The position numbers were made by a program, and so were the translations under genes. DNA of 64,000 nt from Mesostigma viride (Eukaryota > Streptophyta > Mesostigmatophyceae > Mesostigmatales > Mesostigmataceae). The notes under the pieces are model-generated. The model did no database searches. It saw nothing but the letters and a program-made list of their open reading frames with translations, and was not told the DNA's origin. Location of the stretch: positions 6,616,125 to 6,680,124 of the forward strand of contig RPFO01000156.1 in the NCBI GenBank assembly GCA_009746045.1. Direction: 5' to 3'. This document shows, piece by piece, positions 25,701 through 35,999 of the stretch. Numbering within the stretch: position 1 is the stretch's first letter; every line of letters starts with the position of its first letter.

Positions 25701-28700
25701 GGCATGACAACTCAGGAGCGAAACCATCGCCCACACAGTGCAGAACACCCCAAGGCAATGCCTGGGGTTCGAAAATCAGATAACTTCACCCATTAAGTAC
25801 ATGATCTGAGTGCGCGGCCCATCAGAGTGTGCGTTCTCTTGGCAGAGCCCTCCATTCACAGGTAGGCCATCCTCCATGTGATTGCGCTACGATAGTGAAG
25901 ACTCAAGGCAAATGCCTAGCCAATGGCTACTGCTTCACTGGCCCCCTTCCAATCTTCACCTACGAGAACAAGGCGCTAGTGTAGAGCACGGCTTGGGTAC
26001 TCACGTGCCATACTGAATACTACTAGCAGTATACACTCACTACGGTAGTTGTAATAATAGAACTACCACATTACTATGGTATAGTACTACTGTACTACTA
26101 GATGATTGCAGTACTACTGTAATATTATAATGCTACTACTAGGTTACAACATCATCTCACTTACCCCCCCCCCATCCATTCCCACCCCCGCGGCCCTGCC
26201 ACGCCCCACCCCCACCCCCACCCCTGCCGCCACCCCCAACCCCCATCCTACCCCACCCCCACCCCCACCCCGGCCGCCACCCCCAACCCCCATCCTACCC
26301 CACTCCCACCCCCACCCCTGCCGCCACCCCCAACCCCCATCCTACCCCACCCCCACCGCCACCTCCACATCCCCCCCGCCCCACACACTGCCACCCCAAA
26401 CCGGGCCCCACCCCCACCCACCCCCCACCTTGATCTCGTCGTGCTTCCACATGGTGCGCACGGTGTCCAGCTCCTCCCTGGTCGCGTGCAGGGCCTCCCT
26501 GGCCTTGGCCTCGGCCGCCACCAGGTCGGCCTTGGCCTGCGCGCGAAGGGCGTCGGTGGATGCACTGCGCTCGCCGGCCTCCATGCTCAGACGCAGCTCC
26601 GCATCCGACGCCTGCAGGCATCAACACGGCATTGATGCGAGTAGCACTGTTTAGTTGATTGATTCATGCAGTTGATAGGATCAGACATAGCTCCTCGCCC
26701 ACTGCCTCGGGAGGGCGGCATTATTATGGATGGTAGCATGTAGGGTCGGCAAATTTCCCAGATAAGGATCGGCGCGGCGCCGCAACAGTAGACCGTACCA
26801 TATCGCTAGTATCCAACAAATTCACTGTTCAGGCCGTACTAGTGTTCAGAAATCGAGAAGGAAATGTACGTTGCGAGATATTTTTCAGGGCCAAATCGGG
26901 GCTTTTGGAGTGGGAGTGGACGGCACTAGCTAATTGTCCGTTCCAGCCACTCCCACCGTAATTCAGGGGAATCTGCAAAATCGCCACACATTAGGTCGGG
27001 AGTGAGGTCACATGGGGTCACTATACAAGATTGGCCGGATTTGCTGTTCAGGTGGGGGTACTCCCGCTGTGAATGCAATTCGGGGGGGTTAGAAACCAGT
27101 CTGGATCCTGAATCTAAGGACTTAGTGGCGAGTGTGAACATGCTGCCAGAGCACAGAGAACCTCCCTTCTATTCACCGAGTTGTGTCAACTTATCAGGGG
27201 GTGGCATCAAGTCTGGGCAAGCAGTGTTCAAGAAATGAGTTATACGGGGGTGGAGCATACAGCATGGGGGGGGCATACGCACAAAGATGTCGGCTGCCTG
27301 GGATCACACGGTCACAGACAGGGAGGCTGCATGGGTTGAGGCCGTGAGGATTCAAAGACTACCATATTTATGACTACCATATTAGATTGCCCTGCTATAC
27401 TACCATTTTAGACAACCATATTATACTACCACATAAATACAGTAGTATAAGTATTATATAGATATTACTATCATCTGGCGTCTGGGCGGGCCCTGGGGGG
27501 GGGGATGGGTTGGGGGAACAACACGGGGAAGAAGGGGCGGGGGTGACGGCCAATGTGATGCATGGGCAGACCTGAAGAGGGCGGGCAGGGGGCAACGAAG
27601 CAGGACCAGGGACGGAAGGGTACCATAAGGAGGCCGCTGCCTCCCTAACAAGCCGCCGACAGGGCAGCGAACAAGGGGCAAACAGTAAATAGGGGGCGGG
27701 CATACTGGCTATAAAGAGGAGCCGTCTGATAGTCAAAAAAGACCTTGGGACGTGAGCTGTCAACTATTCCATCAACCACAAACGAGGACGCACCTGTTTC
27801 ACCATACCCCCAAGCCGCGAGCACATCGCCACGGCCCCCTGGCCGTACTTGGTTCACCACTTTGTACAGGCAGCCACAATTTTGCTACAAATCCCGCAAA
27901 CATCAGGGCCGTGTCTTACTCATCATGCCGCACAGGCCTCACCCTCTTCTCCTACTCTCTGCAGTGGCATGGCTACCCAGGCAGCACGCTACTCTCTAGA
28001 CGCCTCACCCTCTTCTCGTACTCGGACAGCGTGGTGAAGACGGTGAACATCTCATCGCTGATGGCGTCAACGCAGGCATCAAATGGCTTGCTCAGCTTGG
28101 TCAGCTGGTTACAAGGGGCATGGTACACTCACACACACAAGTTTCTTGGTCAGCTGGTTACAAGGGGCATGGTACACTCACACACACAAGTTTCTTGGTC
28201 AGCTGGTTACAAGGGGCATGGTACACAGACACACGCACAAGTTTCTTGGTCAGCTGGTTACAAGGGGCACGGTACACACGGACAATGCCTGGTCAGCCGC
28301 GGTCAATGGCGAGACGAAAGGGTGCACGAAGGCATTCCTTGGTCAGCTGCGGTCAGGGGGGCAGGCGCACACGCAGACATGGCCTGGCACGCAGATCAGA
28401 TGGGCGTTGACACACAGACATTACTGGATCCGTACAGTCAGTGGGACCAGACACGTGGAGACGCCGCACACGACGCATGCGCTATACGCAAATACCATGC
28501 GATTGCGACATGTGGCACAGTCGATACCGCCTTCTAGCCATGGTGGCCTCTTTAGAATCCATCTCATTTTAATGACAGTCACTAATATAGAATTATTTTT
28601 ATTCAAGCAAATATCCCCTCTATGGAATTGAGTTCATCCTAGCGACCGTCACCTCCTTCTGCATGCTGGCGTGCGCGCTGGCTGACTGCGGCCCATGCTC

Positions 28701-30619
28701 CTTGTCCGCGAAGAAAGCCCCGTGCGCCTTAAAGGAGGCCACCAGCAGCATGCCCTGCCGCTCGACCGCGGACGCGAACGCGTCGCTCACTGCCGCCTGC
28801 AGGTGCCGCAGCTTCTCACGCACGGTTGCCAGGTGGCGCGTGCCCTTGGCGGGAGGCACCGGCATCTCACCAACAGGGTAGTGGGGGGACTGAAGAGGGA
28901 GGGGGGGGGGGGGAGGATGGGCGACCATGCCCAAGATGGGATTGCAAACAAAGGGGAAGGGGTGGGCAAAGGGAGCATGGGAAGCGTGGTCCCTGAGACG
29001 TGGACAAGTCTCAGAGGTGAATGTGGGGTTGGGCCGGTGGGGAGGATGTGCCCCAGATGCCAGCAGTGGCCATGAAGCTAGCCAACGTGACCATGCCCAC
29101 GCCGAATATGCATTATGCAAGCCGCAAGGGCACATGGCCATCCCCAAACGTCTGTCATGCCGGTTCACAAAAACTTGGGTAGAGCCACAATGCATGGCAG
29201 CACTTTGTCAGATGGGCTGGCTTGCATGTGGACATAGCCTACATGGCTCGGGTTGCCCGGAGGCCAGGGGTTATTGGCTGGTTTGGGGAAGGCGTTGGGG
29301 GGAGGGGGAGGGGAGGGGGACGGGGGGGGGAGGGGGAGAGGGGGGGCGGTGTCATTAAGACCCGCGCACCCAGGGGGCATGAGGGCCGCGTCTGAGGGCA
29401 GTGAAGGTTCCGCTGTGCAAAGGACAGGACTACCAATGGCTTCCTTCTTGAATAGCTACCAGAGCTTGGGAATGGGGAGCGCTGGTAGTTGCGTTGCCAG
29501 CTCCTGCGGGACGCCACCCCATGACTTAACACAAAATGTGCAAGATCACAGAAAGAAAATGTGCAATGCAAGAACATACATGAGCTGGCATACATAAGCC
29601 GGGGGGGGGATGTACTGAAAGAGAAAAACTCGTTAAGTACCTTAGTTCCCCCAGGCACAAAAGCATACATGCATGCATGGCATGCACACAATGGACAAGC
29701 AAGCAAGGCCACTCAAGGAAGCAACACCTACATCATCATCGTCCTCCCTGGCCTTGACTGCCCATGTCCACCCCTGGTGTGCCAACAGCCCGTCCCTCTG
29801 TGTCGGCGTTGCCGGCCGAGGCGCCTGCACGCTGCTGGCACCTGCGACCCCCGCAATCGCCTTCCTAGATGAGGTAGCGGCGCTGCCCGGCGGCTCGGTT
29901 TTAATGGTGACTGACACGCCAGCTCCGGTGCCTGGCAGTGCCTGCCCATGCCTTGAGCTGGGGTCGCTGCCAGGGTCATTTGGTGATGGCGGTGTTCCTG
30001 GTTGCTGTTGTTGTTGCTGCTGCTGCTGCTGCTGTTGCTGCTGCTGTTGCTGCTGTTGCTGCTGTTTTCTTGCAGCACGCTCCGCTCGCAGTTGCTCGAA
30101 GTCATCAACGATCGCTGGCCGTTGTCCCCGCAGGAGCGCCTGCGAGTGGCAGCAGCAGAGTCATGGCCGAGGAATGAATGTCCACTCGAACATCCGGTAA
30201 GAAAAGGCATGGCCGGGATACGATTCGCGGAAAGGCTATTATGGGATAAATATAGTAAGAACATGGATCACGAAACCGGAATTGGTGACAAGGCCGTGTG
30301 TGTGTGGGGGGGGGTGGGGTGGGGGGGGGGGGGGCTAAAAATATCGATAGGGCAACACAGCACGACGAATAACGCGGGGAGGAAAAAATTAAAAGGCTTC
30401 GGCCCGTTTCAAAATAATACCTCCGAATGGGGGACCTTGCACGTTTAGGGGCATAGATTCAGCATGACGATTGCAGTTGTGATAGCAAAAAGTTGTCGCA
30501 ATGTATCAAGCTCGGACCAGTTCGATCGGAATTTCGGATGTTCAACACGGTCTCACCTGCTTTCGCATCAACTCCAGGCCCTGCCCGATGTTCCTCCAGA
30601 CGTCGTCTCCCCCTGACAT
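7770..30619 (-). CDS. Giant coiled-coil EF-hand protein, putative ciliary (TSNAXIP1-like?), 22 exons
   Basis: Exons: 30619-30557, 30139-29732, 28889-28653, 28104-28009, 26611-26429, 25111-25035, 23802-23697, 23294-23090, 22277-22166, 21283-21034, 20232-20049, 17401-17224, 16726-16489, 15666-15562, 14716-14621, 14409-14284, 13574-12945, about 12735-12070, 11584-11525, 10939-10864, 9617-9067, 8288-7770. All junction phases match; only the 5' end of exon 18 is uncertain. The product is about 1,720 residues. It has a polyQ run (47-67), coiled coils (about 180-450), a globular block with MQEFLFDFYLSKYG followed by FERVAGIRDGI, and a canonical EF-hand loop DENGDGVLQLTE (766-777) with a weaker EF-like region after it. 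A His/Ser/Gly linker, a second coiled coil (MEALKKLMITLHEVQREKA) and an acidic tail close it. The FDFYLSKYG block resembles protist proteins with the axonemal TSNAXIP1 fold, from memory and tentatively. Exon 20 ends in a GC donor. Confidence 0.78.
8678..8876 (+). repeat. SINE-like repeat with TTAA-type tail, copy 1
   Basis: Matches 61933-62168 over its length: AGCACCATG, GGCCTGCCCAC, CTCCCTCCTT, GGTTGAAGGTTCC, CCCACGTGACG, then a TTAATTAATT tail. The GGTTGAAGGTTCC word resembles a pol III B box, but no convincing A box is seen. The tail type is shared with the element at 34746-35042. It lies in intron 21 of the large gene. Confidence 0.55.
8886..9006. repeat. Poly-C tract
   Basis: About 120 bases of nearly pure C broken by short T interruptions, in the last intron of the minus-strand gene just past the exon-21 donor (9066). 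In the transcript it is poly-G, so it could form G-quadruplexes. Confidence 0.9.
9648..9750. repeat. GTGTGATGAGAAGG minisatellite
   Basis: Three to four imperfect copies of a roughly 33-bp unit containing GTGATGAGAAGG, just upstream (transcript sense) of the exon-21 acceptor. Confidence 0.6.
10130..10486. repeat. (CCCA)n-(CCCG)n satellite
   Basis: About 350 bases of tetranucleotide repeat that change from CCCA to CCCG units and back. Located in intron 20. The minus-strand transcript carries (GGGT)n and (GGGC)n, an extended run able to form G-quadruplexes. All frames stay open, so the long Gly/Arg/Val or Pro/Ala ORFs here are artefacts. Confidence 0.92.
15481..15500 (-). repeat. Duplicated exon-14 donor edge
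   Basis: The sequence CCACCTTTGGGTCGACAACG is a diverged copy of the exon-14 end plus its GT donor (exon border at 15562), placed about 80 bp into the following intron. Confidence 0.6.
17412..17466. repeat. (TGCAGGGG)n minisatellite
   Basis: About six copies of an 8-bp unit directly upstream (transcript sense) of the exon-12 acceptor. Read in the minus sense, CCCCTGCA units supply the pyrimidine-rich tract of that splice site. Confidence 0.8.
17888..19722. repeat. 48/49-bp minisatellite, about 38 copies
   Basis: Near-identical head-to-tail units containing TTGGGCACTTGG and CATCGGTGCATCTCGTGCC fill most of intron 11. Units differ by an A/G at the CATACG/CATGCG site and by one extra G (CTTGG versus CTTGGG), giving 48- and 49-bp forms; one unit each has CGGTGGG, GTTGGCC or GTACC. 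A 48-bp unit is a multiple of three, so several frames stay open on both strands and give spurious 700-800-codon ORFs. There are no spacers, so it is not a CRISPR array. Confidence 0.93.
21325..21365 (-). repeat. Duplicated exon-10 acceptor edge
   Basis: The stretch GGGCATGCGCCTGTTCTCAG and the following ATATGGCCCTGGTG repeats the exon-10 start with its AG acceptor (border at 21283), about 80 bp upstream in the intron (transcript sense). A weaker third copy is at about 21400-21435. Confidence 0.65.
22685..22890. repeat. About 61-bp tandem repeat, four copies
   Basis: Repeated words CCTCAAGGCTGG, AAAGGGTGCTTC and GATGTGGTGTAAGCC in an intron between exons 8 and 9. Confidence 0.75.
24520..24700. 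repeat. Imperfect 55-60 bp tandem repeat
   Basis: About four diverged copies containing TGACATCCATGGTGGT and CTTGAATAACA, in intron 6 of the minus-strand gene. Confidence 0.65.
24785..24990 (-). repeat. Three intronic copies of the exon-6 donor edge
   Basis: Copies of the exon-6 end (border 25035) recur at about 24810, 24880 and 24955. Each has CATTCTTGTT or TGTTCTTGTT preceded by an AC dinucleotide, which is GT in the minus sense. Two retain a plausible donor (GTGGGC, GTGTGT). Confidence 0.55.
25139..25438. repeat. (GGGGGA)n purine tract at a 3' splice site
   Basis: 300 bases of pure G/A on the plus strand, mainly GGGGGA and GGGGA units. The minus-strand transcript reads CCCCCT repeats that end 27 nt from the exon-6 acceptor (25112), so the satellite forms an extremely long polypyrimidine tract. 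Such mirror-type purine tracts can form triplex DNA. Confidence 0.92.
26170..26420. repeat. C-rich minisatellite
   Basis: Tandem imperfect units of about 57 bp containing CCGCCACCCCCAACCCCCAT and CTACCCCACCCCCACC, immediately past the exon-5 donor of the minus-strand gene. G-rich in the transcript. Confidence 0.75.
28105..28310 (-). repeat. 49-bp tandem copies of the exon-4 acceptor
   Basis: Four head-to-tail copies of a 49-bp unit with GGTCAGCTGGTTACAAGGGG. In the minus sense each carries TAACCAG followed by CTGACCAAG, the exon-4 3' splice site and the first nine exon bases. The copy at the border (28104) is used in the model; the other three are intronic decoys. Confidence 0.8.
30002..30064 (-). 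repeat. Coding CAG/CAA repeat (polyQ)
   Basis: Twenty-one uninterrupted glutamine codons, mixed CAG and CAA, within exon 2 of the large minus-strand gene. Confidence 0.85.
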
Positions 30620-31330
30620 GGCGTAAAATGTGGAATCGCTTGGCCAACACGGGGAAAGTAATACGACTCCACGTCAATTGACCAAACCCAATCCCGGAGA
30701 GCTCACTGGCCACTTACATTTCTTAGCATATCCCTACCCTAGATTTATCATGCTCGTTTGAAAATGATCCGTTTTCCTTCCGACCCCCTCTAGACATTTT
30801 AATGTTGAGACTACGCAAGATGTTTGTTGACAAAAAGCCATATCCAACCGGTTATCATAAAATCAGAATTTACACCGGGCATAGCCTAGCAATATTAGCA
30901 ATACCATTTTGGCTATTATTTTTGCCGAATAACCAGCGATACATATCGGTTTTCTAAAGGTAGTACAGTAGTTTTCTGATTAGTGATTAGTGACAAGCAC
31001 GTGACGAAATCAGCATAAACGTCCGCGAATGAGGCTTGCTAGGTCAACAGTCAACACACGGGATCTGGCGGGTAACATTGGGTTCCGCTTGTCGCGCGCA
31101 CTCGGGGACACGTGACCGCTGACCACTGGGCATAACGGTTGCCCTTCGCTTCGGTAAACGAAAGGGTACCTAAGAACTCGTGCAATGCAAGTCTGGCCAT
31201 AATAACGAGAACTAGAACTGAATTACTGTAAAACTGAGTGTAACAACAGCAATTGCGTATGGCAATTTGCGCAAGTAGTTACATGGTGGCTAAGCAAGCA
31301 GCTTGAAGGGTTTAGTGGTTTGTAGGAAAC
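30620..31330. promoter_or_regulatory. Divergent promoter region
   Basis: The 711 bp between the start codons of the minus-strand giant gene (30619) and the plus-strand amine oxidase (31331) must hold both promoters and 5' leaders. It is AT-richer than the flanking exons. I see no unmistakable TATA or initiator element. Co-regulation is possible but unproven. Confidence 0.45.
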
Positions 31331-34300
31331 ATGCATCCGCTTGACCAGCTTACTGAAGATGAGATCCGCGTCGCCGTGGACTGCATTCGTAAAGAGCTGC
31401 CAGGGACGCTGAGATTCAACGTCATCGCGCTGCATGAGCCTCCGAAGGAGAAGCTCGTGGCTCACCTTGAAAGCGGTGGGCCGGCGCCGCCGAGAGAAGC
31501 GTACGTCCTAGTGTTGAAGGAGGGTCGCGCGTACCGCGCTGTTGTTCGGCTGCCCGATGGGGAAATTGTCTCCAAATGCACGCCGATTCCCAACGGCCTG
31601 CAGCCCCTGCTGACGCCGGACGACTGCTTCTTGGCCGAAGCAATCGTCAAAGAGGACCCAACGATCGTGCAGGCCGTGAGGGAGAGATACGGCGTGGAGG
31701 ACCTCCGCCTGCTCGCCTGCGATCCTTGGTCCGTCAACATCGCGTCGTCGGATCTGGAGGCCCTGTCCACGTGGCGTGGGAAGGAAGACGAGATCACCCC
31801 TCGGCTGTGCCAGACCTTCCTGTACCTGCGCGACGACGCGGACGACAACCATTACTCGCACCCGCTCGACCTCCTCCCCATCGTGGACCTGAACCTCGGC
31901 AAAGTAATCAACATCTTCAAGCAGGACGTCACCCCCGAGATCCCCAAGGCCTCGGTCAACTACCACCGCAACAAGCTCGCGAGCAACAGCTACCTGCAGG
32001 CGGCGTGGCGGTCGGACCGCCTTGCCCCCCTCAACATCCTGCAACCGGATGGCCCCTCCTTCAAGGTCACGGGCAACCACGTGACCTGGCAGAAATGGTC
32101 GTTCCATGTCGGCTTCAACTACCGCGAGGGCCTCGTCCTCAATGACCTCCGTTTCGACAACCGCCCCGTTCTGTGGCGTGCCAGCCTCGTCGAGATGGCT
32201 GTCCCATACGGCGACCCCCGGCCGCCCTTCCAGAGCAAATGTGCATTCGACGTGGGCGACTACGGTCTCGGCTACTGTGCAAACTCTCTCGAGCTTGGCT
32301 GCGACTGCCTGGGCCACATCCACTACTTTGACGCCACGCTGGCCAACAGCAAGGGCGACCCATACGTCGTCCGCAAGGCCGTGTGCATGCATGAGGAGGA
32401 TGCGGGGCTCCTTTGGAAGCACGTAGAGTATCGCAACGGGCACAGCGAGGCACGCCGCGCGCGCCGCCTCGTCCTCTCCTTCATCGCCACTGTGGTCAAC
32501 TATGAGTACCTCTTCTACTGGTCACTGCACCAGGACGGGGGCATCGAACTCGAGATCAAGCTCTCGGGCGAGCTTTCCACCAACCTGCTCTCCGCGGGGG
32601 AGGGACCCCTGCCCAGCCACGGAACCCTGGTGGCCCCTGGCGTCAACGCCCAGGTAGGTGAATGGTCGGAGTGATGTGGCATGCATGCACCTTCTGACAC
32701 ACCCCGTCTGCCTGAGTGGACAGTTGTCTGTGCACACATGATCCTTGCATTTGTGTTGCACGTGGTTGGCTGTGCCCGTGTAATCGGCAGCGTGCACTGG
32801 GTATCCATGGGTCGGGCATAGCCTATTTCCTAGCTACGCAATCTGATAATCAGGTGCTCATGCATGGTGATGTAATTAACCGTAGGATAATACACGCACC
32901 ATACCCTGATCTAATGTTTAGTGCTAGATACTAGTATGTCTAGCATATCTACTTACCATGCCGCCGTGAGTGCTCCCATGCCTGAGTACTAGATACTAGT
33001 ATGTCTAGCATATCTACTTACCATGCCGCTGTGAGTGCTCCCATGCCTGGGTGCATATGGAGAGCGGGAACGCAGGGGGTCGACCTTCTTTGGTATCACT
33101 GGCACGATTTTGATTCTTGCACCTTCTTCCACCGCGAAGCCTCCTCTTATTCTTCTCCTGTAACCAGCTGCAAGAAACAGTTTGAATCATGGAGTCAAGC
33201 CGGCCTGGCAAGGAGGGCGAGGCACCAATCCAGCATCCCAAAATCGTCATGGCAGTTACCCGCGGCCCCCTAAGTGAACATCTAAGGGATAGTAGTTTGA
33301 CACCCGACAGCCCCCTAAGTGCATATCTAAGGGATAGTAGTTTGACACCCGACAGCCCCCTAAGTGCATATCTAAGGGATAGTAGTTTGACAACCGATTA
33401 TGTGCACTTGGTTTGGGGTTGCGCATCGAAAGGTGTCAGCGTCTGATACAATATAATGCTATTCGCCTTATCACGCAAACAAACCTCTTATTTCATGATG
33501 CTCCTTGAACTCTCACTGAGCAACTGAGTGCATGCCAGGGCCATCCGTGGCATGGGGGTCCCAACGCATCCATCCCTGCTCTGTGCGCTCGTGCATGAGG
33601 GACACTGACGAATGTCACCCGACCATACGCACGTGAGTTGCACTGCTCCATTCCCCGCACATGCGTTCTAGTGTCTGTCCTATCGCGCTCATGCGTTGTT
33701 GCCCTAGCTGGCATGCTGGACCCCAACCGCCACTGCACGGCTCGACTCTAAATGCCACCCTGCAGATCCACCAGCACATGTTCTGCGTGCGGCTGGACAT
33801 GGCGGTGGATGGCCACAAGAACACGATCACCGAGGTGGATGTGCTGCCCTCCCCCGCGGGGCCCGGCAACCCCTTTGGCAATGCCTTCCGCGCCACGTCC
33901 ACTGTGCTGCGCCGCGAGCGGGAGGCGCAGCGCGTGGCGTCCCCCGCGACCGCGCGCGTGTGGCGCATCCAGAACGACGCAGTCCTCAACCCGATCAGCC
34001 ACAAGCCCGTCGCGTATAAACTGGTCCCCTTCACGCGGGGGCCCGCGCACCCCACGCTGCTGACCTCGGCGGACAGCGCGGTGACCAAGCGTGGGTTCTT
34101 CGCCACCAAGTCCGTGTTGGTGACTGCGTACAGTGACGAGGAGAAGTGGCCCGCGGGGGAGTTCACTGTGCAGTCCTCGGGGGATGCCCCGGATGTGCTG
34201 CCCAAGTGGATGGCCAAGGATCGGGAGATCGAGAACCAGGACATCGTGGTGTGGCACGCGTTTGGTGTTGTTCATCTGCCGCGGCCAGAGGATTTCCCCG

Positions 34301-34413
34301 TCATGCCTTGCGAAGTCACAGGCTTCATGCTCAAGCCGGACGGGTTCTTCTCGGGCAACCCAGCGATTGATCTACCACCAGAGTCCAACAAGGAGAGCAA
34401 GTGCTGCGCATGA
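31331..34413 (+). CDS. Copper amine oxidase (TPQ-dependent)
   Basis: Two exons, 31331-32653 and 33766-34413, joined in phase 0, give 656 residues, a normal length for the family. These homodimeric enzymes oxidise primary amines to aldehydes, releasing ammonia and hydrogen peroxide, which lets algae use amines as a nitrogen source. Diagnostic features are all present: the cofactor motif NYEY (N390-Y393, Tyr391 becoming topaquinone), the catalytic-base region FDVGDYGLGYCANSLELGC (Asp307), the copper ligands H443 and H445 in IHQHMF, and the third ligand H605 in WHAFGVVHLPRPEDFP. The intron falls just before the HxH pair. No signal peptide is seen and the C-terminus (SKCCA) is not a standard peroxisomal signal, so location is open. 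The 1.1-kb intron holds two small tandem duplications. Confidence 0.95.
32924..33055. repeat. 65-bp direct duplication in the amine oxidase intron
   Basis: Two nearly identical copies beginning CTAGATACTAGTATGTC and ending CTCCCATGCCTG, period 65 bp. Confidence 0.85.
33266..33395. repeat. 45-bp tandem repeat, three copies
   Basis: Copies start at 33266, 33311 and 33356, with CCCCCTAAGTG followed by CTAAGGGATAGTAGTTTGAC. Located in the amine oxidase intron. Confidence 0.88.
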
Positions 34414-34467
34414 AGTGCAGTGGCCAATCAAGATCATTTGTTGCGCATGTCAATATGGATGTACAGA

Positions 34468-34472
34468 TGTAA
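34468..34472 (+). terminator. Candidate polyadenylation signal TGTAA
   Basis: TGTAA lies 55 nt after the amine oxidase stop codon. UGUAA is the standard poly(A) signal in chlorophyte algae. Confidence 0.5.
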
Positions 34473-34644
34473 TATATATGCACTTTGTGGTCGTCGTATA
34501 CCTGTTCTGTGTTCGACCGCATTCCATGCACATATATGGCCGGTGAACTGTGTTGAAGCAACACAGTTCACCATGATTAATGTGAGACAACCAGATTAAT
34601 GTATACTTGATATAATTGGTTCTTCTGAATTCAAGCGATATACC

Positions 34645-35230
34645 TACACACACAGATCTCGAATGATGTATCTAGTACCAAATTCGAAAGGCTTGCATCA
34701 CTCCCCGGAAAGGAGAACTTTTGCGGATGACTGTAGGTGTCAGTTAATTAACTAATTAATTAAACTCGTGCTCCCGTTGGGGAGTCACGGAGCACCGAAG
34801 TGCTTTTAATCCCTGTGTGTGCACTACAGGAGAAAGGGCAGAGACCCCCAGTCTCCTTCATGCCAAAGGCATGCCACAGCTGCAATCGGGCGCGGCTAGC
34901 TAAAAGGACAGGCTAACGATCAGGCAAACTGTGGGTGCAATAAGACCCATGTGAGCATATCATAGCAAGGAGCGTGGGCAAGTAATCTGAACATAGCCAG
35001 GGCGTAGCATGGCTGTACTAGAACTAGGCTAAGGCCATGGCTGGTGTCAGTTGGCGATGCCTTAGGATCAGGAGACGTCCGTCCTATAGTCAGCAAAAGT
35101 TGGTGCGAGAGGTCCCCAGTTCGATTCCGGCCTGGATTCATTTGCAGATCGCGTTTTCCGCGGACCGGCACTGAACGCAAATGTTTTTCACCTTTGCGGC
35201 GTGCCAAATCAGAAAATCAGGATATTGTAG
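34645..35230. repeat. Composite repeat with a tRNA-like domain, split by a SINE
   Basis: 34645-34745 plus 35043-35230 match, in inverse orientation, 57330-57035. The right half holds a tRNA-like segment: TGGTGTCAGTTGG resembles an A box and CCAGTTCGATTCC a B box. A related tRNA-like stretch is inverted at about 58555-58640. This suggests a tRNA-derived SINE family or a repeat that captured one. It is interrupted at 34746-35042. Confidence 0.6.
34746..35042 (-). mobile_element. SINE-like insertion with 10-bp target duplication
   Basis: A 297-bp element is flanked by perfect copies of GGTGTCAGTT (34736-34745 and 35043-35052). The related locus at about 57230 has the same flanks joined without the insert. 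In the minus sense the element ends with a hairpin (GTGCTCC...GGAGCAC) and a TTAATTAATTAG-type tail next to the duplication, as expected for target-primed retrotransposition. Relatives occur at about 35462-35650 (minus) and, truncated, at about 56750-56860 (plus). There is no coding capacity. Confidence 0.72.
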
Positions 35231-35461
35231 TTCCAAGAATTAAGCAGCTTCTCATTGGGACCTTAAGAGAAATACTTTGGACAGAGGTCGAACTAAGAAT
35301 TTGCACAATACGCTGTACTTTTTCAATATCTAACTACCCAATCAAACACGCGATAACAAACCCAACTTCCAATGATGAAGTATATGCGTACTTCGATCTT
35401 GATCGACGTACCTTCCAAAAAGCGCGCCACGCGTGCTAAATAATTTTGTCACCTGCATGCA

Positions 35462-35650
35462 ATCTAACATGCCATGGTCAATTAAAATTAATTAATAAAT
35501 TCAACACGCGCTCCCGTTGCATGGGAAGTCACGGAGCACCAGCTAGAGCTATTAAACCCTGAGCTGTGCACATACAGCGGGTAGGGGGGCAGAGCCCCAC
35601 CCCCCTTGCCTCATGGCACATGCAGCTCCGGCCGCAGGTGCACAATCGGA
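35462..35650 (-). repeat. Second copy of the TTAA-tailed SINE-like family
   Basis: AATTAAAATTAATTAATAAA is followed by CGCGCTCCCGTTGCATGG and GTCACGGAGCACC, the same order as at 34746-34800, but diverged. Confidence 0.55.
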
Positions 35651-35693
35651 TCCGTCGAAACGATCCGGCCGGTACGTGTCGATCCCTGTAGGT

Positions 35694-35999
35694 GCAATAT
35701 CAAGGAGACAACCAGCGCAGGCCAGAAATCGGGAGAATCTGGACCATGGTAGCTCAAGCCTGCCGCAATCTTGTCCGCGTTACGAGTCGTTCAGGAGGAT
35801 GAATATGAATGGTGATGGAAATGTGTAGCCTTGTGCATTGTAATTATGGCTGGTTTCCGTGTAGAGCGACTAGATGACCTAGACAGTGGGGCCGGAAACA
35901 GCTTGCTTGATCAGGGCGCGTGTTTCGAGCCTAACTGGCCGGGAGTGTCTAGTGGTGAGCACCATTGCTGCGATCGCTAGCTCTCCCACCATTTACGAG
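35694..35999. repeat. Dispersed repeat, inverted copy of 56334-56658
   Basis: Long inverted similarity includes AGACAACCAGCGCAGGCCAG, TGCTTGATCAGGGC, GCACCATTGCTGCGATCGC and CCATTTACGAGG. No coding frame. Confidence 0.7.

Noticed and set aside
31508-32443. 311-codon antisense ORF within the amine oxidase exon
   Set aside because: Shadow of a strongly conserved enzyme exon on the plus strand; a GC-rich third-position effect.
35040-35130. A second tRNA gene
   Set aside because: A- and B-box-like words are present, but the acceptor and anticodon stems do not pair and related copies are dispersed and diverged; it fits a tRNA-derived repeat.
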